Positions 35,054 to 40,412 of a DNA stretch of 40,412 nucleotides are shown in pieces (the first letter of the stretch is position 1; every line of letters starts with the position of its first letter). The translations under genes and the position numbers were made by a program. The notes under the pieces are model-generated. The model saw only the letters and a program-made list of their open reading frames with translations, did no database searches and was not told the origin of the DNA. The stretch is taken from positions 1-40,412 of the forward strand of contig CAZFGK010000023.1 in the NCBI GenBank assembly GCA_964518635.1, read 5' to 3'. Origin of the DNA: CAZFGK01 sp964518635. GTDB taxonomy: Bacteria; Zixibacteria; MSB-5A5; GN15; FEB-12.

Positions 35054-37249
35054 ATGAAAAGAATCTCCTCGATCCTACCGATTGTCATTTTCTCCTGTTT
35101 CCTGACAGCTCTGATCGGCTGCGGCATTGGTGGAACTCCCGAACAGCGCTTCGAAAAAGGAGTTGCACAGCTTGAGCGATATGAATACGAGCAGGCTGAT
35201 TCGACCTTTGCAAAACTCGGACGTGAAATCCCGGATCGACCCTGGGGATTATTTGGCAAAGGGGTCTCGGCGTACTACAAACGACACTACATCGATGCCC
35301 TCTATCACTTTCTTGATATCACAACGATTCAATCCGATTTCCATGAAGTCCTCCCCTATCTGGCGCGTACCTATGAAGCCCTTGAAGAGCCCGGACTCGC
35401 GGCTCGAACATGGCTGCAGGTACAAGATCTGGACGGGAAGAATCGAGAGGCGATCATCGGTCGAATCGAAGACCAACTTCGCGCCCGTCGCCCAAAGCAG
35501 GCAGAAGAGGCACTCAATAATCTCAAAGAACAGGCCGTATTGAGCGAAACCGCCCGCCAGCTTTTGCTCGCTCAGGTTGATTGGCAGAGTGGACATCCTG
35601 ATTCCTGTCTGGAACGTCTCAAGTCACTCAAAATCAGTGCCAGTGATACAACGGCTCTCCGTCTGCAGGCGAATATGCTCGAGCTTCGGGAATACTACGA
35701 CTCGGCGATGATCGTAGCACATCAATTGCTGGAAGCGCAGCCAAAATCTGCTTCTGCTTCATTTGAGTTTCTCAATCGCGCACATCGCATCGGTGACTAT
35801 GCTGCCGCACGACGAGTGATTGAAGAGCGAGTCACACGTGACACTACCACGATTCAGGCGGTCAGCGCCTGGTTGCCACACTATTGGGCGAAGAGTGATC
35901 TGTATCGGGCGGATAAATTTACGACCAGACTCTATATCACTGGTGGTGATGCCCTGTCGGTTCCTTTCTTTGATATCAGAACACGCTGGATGTTTAAAGA
36001 TCGCCCCGGGGCAATGGAAAACGTGATCATCTTCAATGATCGCATGGCAAAAGCCGGAGTCCCTGAAGAAATAGCGAAACAGATCCGCGGACCACTGGTC
36101 ATCCTGTATGGGCATATCTTCGAACCTGAAACCGACATGGGTTCCCTTCGTGCTGCACAGGGCTGGAAAAATGATGAACTTCTCTACCGTCAACGAGAAG
36201 CCCGATTTTTCGCAATCACCGATCAGAAAGAGCAATTCGAAGGGCTGATTGGAGATTTTCTCACCATTCACCGACTCGAAAGTGAATGGCTTGCCGCTAT
36301 CGGGCAACTCTATCTCATTCCCTCTGTCCTTGATACTGTCAAGGCGAAGGGGATGTTTGAAGAAGCAATCCGACTCGATCATCTCGAACGAGTTGCCTTT
36401 GCGGGACTCCTGCAGATAGCGTATGCAGGTGGAGTTGAGAAAGGGCTCGCTGTTTATGACGCCTACCCCCAATTCGAGCGACATTTTCCGTCCGTTGCCA
36501 TGGACAAAGCTGTCCTCCTAATCTATCTCGGTCGCTTTGAAGAGGCAGAAGCTCTGTTTATTGGTCGTCGCGGACCAATCGCCGCACAGCCACGCATGCA
36601 GAAGCTCTATCTTGAAGCCCTCTCTCGTTTCGCTCATGAAGATGCACTCAAGCGTGGAATCGATTTGATGGTCAATTCTACTGGGGCATCGGCCGAGAGT
36701 TATGCCGAAGCTGCGATACTCTATCTGGATGACAAACGATTTACCGACGCTGCGCCACTGGTCGAGGCGGGTCTGAAACTTGATCCGCAACATGCAAAAC
36801 TCCTCGCCATGCGGGCTCGAATCTGGTACGCAGACGGAAAGAAAACGGAATCACGGGCACTTTTTGACAGTCTGATCCTTGCCGCTGATGGAGATGCCGA
36901 TGCGAACATCTATTTTTCGCAGGCACTTGCAAGTGATACCACTGAGCCAGTGCTGATGGGGAATTATGCCCGTCAGGGGTTTCTCTTCTCTCAGGCGAGT
37001 TTTCGTGCACGGCAGAATCTGATCGAAGTCTACCTGGCGAGTGGCGATATGTTGGCGGCTGAAAACGAGGCAGTTGAAGCAATCAAGAGCTACCCCGATC
37101 AACCACGCGGACTATATTATTACGGCCTTATTATCGAAAAGGAATCTCCGAAAGAGGCCCGTATCGCGCTTGAGTCAGCTCTTTTGAGAGGATTGAAAGC
37201 ACCAGAGCGTCAGAGGGCTGAAGAAATTCTCGCGCGCCTGCCGAAGTAG
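35054..37249 (+). CDS. TPR-repeat lipoprotein
   Basis: A 731-residue protein. I set the start at 35054 because a lipoprotein signal begins there: MKRISSILPIVIFSCFLTAL followed by I-G-Cys23 (lipobox LIGC). The in-frame start at 34919 would place 45 residues before it. Gly-Gly and then Thr follow the Cys, so outer-membrane sorting is likely. The rest is helical with tetratricopeptide-like repeats (residues about 30-730), as in the segments with EQADSTFAKLGREIPDRPWG and ARTYEALEEPGLAARTW, and a C-terminal TPR pair (LPDQPRG style YPDQPRGLYYYGLIIEKESP). Such proteins serve as scaffolds of periplasmic complexes. No partner is shown; it precedes the sugar-nucleotide genes by 15 bases and may share their transcript. 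Confidence 0.88.
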   Translation: MKRISSILPIVIFSCFLTALIGCGIGGTPEQRFEKGVAQLERYEYEQADSTFAKLGREIPDRPWGLFGKGVSAYYKRHYIDALYHFLDITTIQSDFHEVLPYLARTYEALEEPGLAARTWLQVQDLDGKNREAIIGRIEDQLRARRPKQAEEALNNLKEQAVLSETARQLLLAQVDWQSGHPDSCLERLKSLKISASDTTALRLQANMLELREYYDSAMIVAHQLLEAQPKSASASFEFLNRAHRIGDYAAARRVIEERVTRDTTTIQAVSAWLPHYWAKSDLYRADKFTTRLYITGGDALSVPFFDIRTRWMFKDRPGAMENVIIFNDRMAKAGVPEEIAKQIRGPLVILYGHIFEPETDMGSLRAAQGWKNDELLYRQREARFFAITDQKEQFEGLIGDFLTIHRLESEWLAAIGQLYLIPSVLDTVKAKGMFEEAIRLDHLERVAFAGLLQIAYAGGVEKGLAVYDAYPQFERHFPSVAMDKAVLLIYLGRFEEAEALFIGRRGPIAAQPRMQKLYLEALSRFAHEDALKRGIDLMVNSTGASAESYAEAAILYLDDKRFTDAAPLVEAGLKLDPQHAKLLAMRARIWYADGKKTESRALFDSLILAADGDADANIYFSQALASDTTEPVLMGNYARQGFLFSQASFRARQNLIEVYLASGDMLAAENEAVEAIKSYPDQPRGLYYYGLIIEKESPKEARIALESALLRGLKAPERQRAEEILARLPK

Positions 37250-37264
37250 GTCAGCTCGACTGAT

Positions 37265-38272
37265 ATGAAACAGGAAATCGTTGCTATCACCGGAGCCGAT
37301 GGTTTTATCGGCTCTCATCTGGTTGAGCATCTCCTGCAATCGACTCAGCTTCACGTTCGCGCACTCATCTGGTACAATGCATTCGGACATCAGGGCTGGC
37401 TTGATCAGGTGATCTCCGGATTGTCACCTGCTGATCGTCAACGTGTTGAAATCGTAGCTGGTGATATTCGGGATGCCGCCGTTATGCAGCGATTTCTCTC
37501 TGGTGCAGATCGAGCCATTCATCTTGCCGCTCTTGTAGCAATTCCCTATTCCTATCAGGCGGCTGAAAGTTATGTCGATACCAATATCCGCGGCACCCTC
37601 AATCTACTCGAAGGGGCGCGACTTGCGCAGGTGAGCCGATTCGTGCAGGTGTCTTCATCTGAAGTCTACGGCAGTGCACAATCGGTACCAATGACCGAAG
37701 AACACCCCCTTTCTGCTCAGTCCCCCTATGCCGCGTCGAAAATTGCCGCCGATCAACTGGCACTTTCCTATAGGCATGCGCATCAGCTCCCCGTGACGGT
37801 GGTTCGCCCCTTCAATACATTTGGCCCTCGACAGTCAGTTCGCGCGATTGTCCCGACGATCATTGTTCAGGCACTTGCTGGCTCTGAAATCAAACTGGGG
37901 AGAACAGATGTCACCCGCGATCTCACCTTCGTTGCCGACACCGTTCGTGGACTTGCATTCGCCTCTGATTCGAAAATGTCCATCAATGGACAGACCATTC
38001 AACTGGGTTCCGGTCATGAGTTTCGAATTGATGAAATCGTCGCTGCGGTTGGAGAGATTCTCGGAAAGAAATTGAGCATCAATGAAGACCAGTCTCGCCT
38101 ACGCCCTTCCGGTAGTGAAGTCACTCGCCTCCTTGCTGATATTACCAAAGCAAAGGGACTGCTCGATTGGCGACCAGAAGTGAGTTTCAAGGATGGATTA
38201 GCCAAGACCATTGAGTGGTTTCGTGACGATTCAAATCGCAATCGATTTCATACTGAAAGCTATCGCCTGTAA
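37265..38272 (+). CDS. Sugar-nucleotide 4,6-dehydratase, LegB-like
   Basis: A 335-residue extended SDR. The NAD-binding motif is TGADGFIGS (residues 9-17); the active-site triad segment is S131-S-E133-V-Y and Y155-AAS-K159. The segments RALIWYNAFGHQGWLDQV, LAALVAIPYSYQAAESYVDT and VVRPFNTFGPRQSVRAIVP closely match, as I recall, LegB, the GDP- or UDP-GlcNAc 4,6-dehydratase of legionaminic acid synthesis. Length fits (about 330). It runs three bases ahead of a nucleotidyltransferase and 15 bases after a TPR lipoprotein, so the three are probably one transcript. A related 4,6-dehydratase of another deoxysugar remains possible. The later LegC, LegI or LegF enzymes are not in the window. Confidence 0.9.
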   Translation: MKQEIVAITGADGFIGSHLVEHLLQSTQLHVRALIWYNAFGHQGWLDQVISGLSPADRQRVEIVAGDIRDAAVMQRFLSGADRAIHLAALVAIPYSYQAAESYVDTNIRGTLNLLEGARLAQVSRFVQVSSSEVYGSAQSVPMTEEHPLSAQSPYAASKIAADQLALSYRHAHQLPVTVVRPFNTFGPRQSVRAIVPTIIVQALAGSEIKLGRTDVTRDLTFVADTVRGLAFASDSKMSINGQTIQLGSGHEFRIDEIVAAVGEILGKKLSINEDQSRLRPSGSEVTRLLADITKAKGLLDWRPEVSFKDGLAKTIEWFRDDSNRNRFHTESYRL

Positions 38273-38275
38273 GTT

Positions 38276-38980
38276 ATGCATGCTGTCATACTCGCAGGTG
38301 GTGAGGGGCGCCGTCTCGCTCCACTTACCGATTCGATCCCAAAGGCCCTCGTTCCCATTGGTGATGAACCTGTCCTTGCGATAGTTCTAAAGCTCCTGGC
38401 GAAACAGGGAGTGAAAACAGTCGATCTGGCAGTGAATCATCAAGCCGAAAAAATCCTACAGGCGATAGGAGATGGAAGTAAGTTTGGACTCCGTGTCAAA
38501 TATCATCACGAAGTAATTCCACTTTCAACTATCGGTCCTCTTACTCTCATCGATTCTCTTCCTGATCAATTTCTGGTCATGAACGCGGATGTTCTCACTG
38601 ATCTGCCGATTCGAAAGTTCTTTGAATGGCATATTCAGTCAAACTTCGAACTTACCATAGCGACGAAAAAGAGAATCGAGCAAACTGATTTCGGTGTCAT
38701 CGAAACAAACAGCGAAAAGAGGGTAACAGGATTTGCTGAAAAACCGTATCGGGAATTGACGGTCTCAATGGGAATCTATGCCGTGAATCGTGAGCTTGTG
38801 AACAGACTCGATAAAGGAAAACGGTTCGGGTTTGATGATCTGATGTTGTTGATGCTCAAACAGAAATGGCCAGCGCAGACTTTTCACTGGGATGGCTACT
38901 GGCTTGATATCGGTCGGCCGGATGATTATGAACGCGCTAATGAAGATATAGCCACTTATCAAAGTTGGCTGCGAGAATGA
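38276..38980 (+). CDS. Sugar-1-phosphate nucleotidyltransferase
   Basis: A 234-residue enzyme joining an NTP and a sugar-1-phosphate. The signature is LAGGEGRRLAPLTDSIPKAL (residues 6-25), with the metal-binding MNADVL near residue 100 and W-x-DIGRPDDYERANED at the C-terminus. It lacks the left-handed beta-helix of GlmU and the long mannose isomerase domain, so it is a short form like PtmE, GDP-mannose- or alpha-D-glucose-1-phosphate-type transferases. Because LegB of Campylobacter uses GDP-GlcNAc made by the transferase PtmE, the pair suggests a GDP-sugar route (inference). Its start follows the LegB-like stop by three bases. The 3' end is convergent with the next gene (six bases apart). Confidence 0.9.
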   Translation: MHAVILAGGEGRRLAPLTDSIPKALVPIGDEPVLAIVLKLLAKQGVKTVDLAVNHQAEKILQAIGDGSKFGLRVKYHHEVIPLSTIGPLTLIDSLPDQFLVMNADVLTDLPIRKFFEWHIQSNFELTIATKKRIEQTDFGVIETNSEKRVTGFAEKPYRELTVSMGIYAVNRELVNRLDKGKRFGFDDLMLLMLKQKWPAQTFHWDGYWLDIGRPDDYERANEDIATYQSWLRE

Positions 38981-38986
38981 GATCGC

Positions 38987-39904
38987 TTAGCTGTCGAGTT
39001 TCTGCCAGCCCTTCCCTTCAAATCCATAGAAGAAACCATTCGGATGGAATATCTCTGCAAGAATATAGAGCGACTCGACAATCCGTGGTCCGGGCCTGTT
39101 GAAATACTGATTTCCATCTGCGACATAGACCCTTTTCTCTCGCACCGCTTTCAAACCAGCATAATCTGGACGGGACGAAATCGCCGTTATATCAGCCATC
39201 GTCTGTTCAATTGAAAAACCACAGGGGGAGATAAGCAGAATATCCGGATCAGCTTCGAGGACTGCGTCCCACTCCAGCTTCGGCGAATGCTTCCCCGCCA
39301 CTCCAAAGAGATGTTCTCCACCAGCCATCTCAACAAGAGTGGGCATCCAGTTTCCCGCACACATGAGCGGATCCATCCACTCGATACAAGCAACCCGAGG
39401 TTTGGTACCCGAGCCGGAGGCCTTCTCGGAAACCGCAGCCATCTTACTTTTCATCGAGCCGATAAGCATCTCGCCAGTCGCGCCGCAATCGAGCTCTTCG
39501 GCAATCTTTCGGACACCAAAGAAGATGTCGTCGAGGGTATTCGGCTCGAGTGAGAGTATCTTGGGAAATGATCCGACTAAAGTATGTACTGCTGCCTCGA
39601 CATCCTCCTGACTCACTGCACAGACCTTGCATTGGGTCTGTGTAATGATCAGATCAGGGGCAAGTTCTGCCAGGCGGTCGGCGTGCACTCGATAGACCGA
39701 GAGCCCTTCCTGTAAAATTTCCAGAAGCCGTTCGTTGATCTCATACGATTTCCCGTCGGTCGGGAATTTTGGCTCGGTCACCACCGGAAGTTTGAGTACC
39801 GACTCTGGGAAATCACACTCATGTGATCGTCCCACGAGGTGGGATTCAAATCCGAGCGCGGCGACGATTTCGGTAGAACTGGCTAAAAGTGAAAGAACTC
39901 TCAT
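38987..39904 (-). CDS. BtuF-like periplasmic-binding-protein domain, without signal peptide
   Basis: A 305-residue protein of the class III binding-protein fold (BtuF/TroA-like, cobalamin or iron-chelate binding). The start MRVLSLLASSTEIVAALGF is the first beta strand and helix of the domain, with no signal peptide, so the product should be cytoplasmic unless another start is used. Family features are LAELAPDLIITQTQCKVCAVSQ, with a CxxC (CKVC), ACIEWMDPLMCAGNWMPTLVEMAGG and ADPDILLISPCGFSIEQ. I recall such leaderless proteins as cobalamin-binding-like proteins in many genomes. No permease or ATPase gene is adjacent. A perfect TATAAT is six bases upstream of the ATG, so the message is probably leaderless. 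Confidence 0.88.
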   Translation of the reverse strand: MRVLSLLASSTEIVAALGFESHLVGRSHECDFPESVLKLPVVTEPKFPTDGKSYEINERLLEILQEGLSVYRVHADRLAELAPDLIITQTQCKVCAVSQEDVEAAVHTLVGSFPKILSLEPNTLDDIFFGVRKIAEELDCGATGEMLIGSMKSKMAAVSEKASGSGTKPRVACIEWMDPLMCAGNWMPTLVEMAGGEHLFGVAGKHSPKLEWDAVLEADPDILLISPCGFSIEQTMADITAISSRPDYAGLKAVREKRVYVADGNQYFNRPGPRIVESLYILAEIFHPNGFFYGFEGKGWQKLDS

Positions 39905-39910
39905 ACCCTG

Positions 39911-39939
39911 ATTATACTATTGAAGTTCGGTCGGCGGAA
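39911..39939 (-). promoter_or_regulatory. Promoter of the BtuF-like gene, adjacent to its start codon
   Basis: The minus strand reads TTCCGC (39939-39934), 17 bases, then perfect TATAAT (39916-39911), then CAGGGT and the ATG. Transcription would begin at or beside the A of the start codon. Confidence 0.5.
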
Positions 39940-40100
39940 GTACCTGGAAAATGCGACGTCATGCACATATGCAAAGCATTGTTCATCTGTAATGATAGTC
40001 GATTCAGAGCAAACCGAACTCAAGCTGCTGTCCTGAATTGGTTTGTAACGATGACCATTTGCGAGGAACAGATGGCACATGACTTGTGCAAAGAGATCTC

Positions 40101-40412
40101 ATGCGTAAGCTGGGTTCGATTATTCTGTCAATCGTTGTCCTCTTTTTGCACAGCGGAGAACTCCTCAGGGGGGCTGAATCCAACAGTCAAAAAGTCGCCG
40201 CGGGACAAGTCCTCAGTAGAGATAATCAGCCAATAGTTGGTGCGACTGTCAGCTATGAGTCCAAGGATGGGGTCCGTGGTGTGATCACCGACAGCAATGG
40301 ACGATTCCTTCTGTTGCTACCGAATGAAAGTCGTGATACAGTACTTCTCACGATCCGCTCACTTGGCTATCACACACGTTCAATGGCTATTGCTCTGTCA
40401 CTGAAAAACCAG
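40101..40412 (+). CDS. N-terminus of a secreted carboxypeptidase-regulatory-domain protein (possibly TonB-dependent), cut by window end
   Basis: The frame is open from ATG 40101 to the last base (104 codons). AAGAG lies five bases before the ATG. Residues 1-27 are a signal peptide (MRKLGSIILSIVVLFLHSGE...). Residues 33-100 match the CarboxypepD_reg-like fold: VAAGQVLSRDNQPIVGATVS, then GVITDSNGRFLLLLPNES and VLLTIRSLGYHTR. In diderms of the FCB group this domain most often heads TonB-dependent receptors of SusC type, but it also heads other secreted proteins. The rest is outside the window. The upstream 196 bases from 39905 hold only promoters and no gene. Confidence 0.83.
   Translation, partial: MRKLGSIILSIVVLFLHSGELLRGAESNSQKVAAGQVLSRDNQPIVGATVSYESKDGVRGVITDSNGRFLLLLPNESRDTVLLTIRSLGYHTRSMAIALSLKNQ

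Noticed and set aside
1..40412. Sigma-54 (-24/-12) promoters, since rpoN is present
   Set aside because: I looked for TGGCAC-N5-TTGC[AT] on both strands at gene starts and saw only partial matches (for example near 24490 and in coding sequence).
1..40412. CRISPR array, prophage or insertion sequence
   Set aside because: No regularly spaced direct repeats, cas genes, integrase, transposase or terminal inverted repeats were seen. Palindromic repeats are dispersed and short.

Overview
The window is about 40.4 kb of chromosome from a diderm bacterium. It encodes the LPS-export ATPase LptB, a periplasmic PBP1C with its alpha-2-macroglobulin, two outer-membrane beta-barrel proteins and the N-terminus of a carboxypeptidase-regulatory-domain protein. 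Four secreted proteins end in the same 72-73 residue dockerin-like module (CC...GNxD...DIxDLTxLVDHLF...). That type of C-terminus is frequent in candidate phylum Zixibacteria and relatives of the FCB group, so I infer such an organism; no rRNA or other marker confirms it. A run of ten N (1035-1044) shows this is a scaffold, probably metagenome-derived.

Layout. 1-12.8 kb is an accessory region: two paralogous dockerin proteins (one cut by the window start), a secreted 'asparagine synthetase B-like' protein with rarA, a 1.2 kb-codon BNR/thrombospondin-3/dockerin protein, a small outer-membrane beta-barrel, a GNAT acetyltransferase, and an SBBP-repeat dockerin protein whose signal peptide is one frame off the body of the gene at a short CT repeat. 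Three copies of a REP-like hairpin and copies of two other palindromic repeats lie between these genes. 12.8-23 kb carries glgB, a structured non-coding stretch, and the coupled pair alpha-2-macroglobulin-pbpC. 23-26 kb has a LysE exporter coupled to a crotonase, divergent from an acyl-CoA dehydrogenase whose promoter has a G8 tract in the spacer. 25.9-27 kb is a small redox unit: a MarR regulator with a four-cysteine tail and a CPVC thioredoxin-like protein behind a strong promoter and operator. 27-30 kb is a DUF5916-type outer membrane protein. 30-32 kb is an EamA transporter overlapping a Nudix-like gene. 31.9-34.8 kb is the conserved lptB-rpoN-hpf cluster. 35-39 kb is a TPR lipoprotein followed by a LegB-like sugar-nucleotide dehydratase and a nucleotidyltransferase. 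A BtuF-like binding protein without a signal peptide and the start of a secreted carboxypeptidase-regulatory-domain protein close the window.

How the parts connect. The surface theme dominates: secreted propeller proteins with a common C-terminal tag, outer-membrane barrels, LPS transport, peptidoglycan synthesis with protease defence, and activated sugars. Several genes (rarA, glgB, the BtuF-like gene, perhaps marR) have a -10 box only a few bases before the start codon and no Shine-Dalgarno, which suggests leaderless transcripts beside normal SD-led genes. No CRISPR array, tRNA, rRNA, prophage or transposase gene was found.
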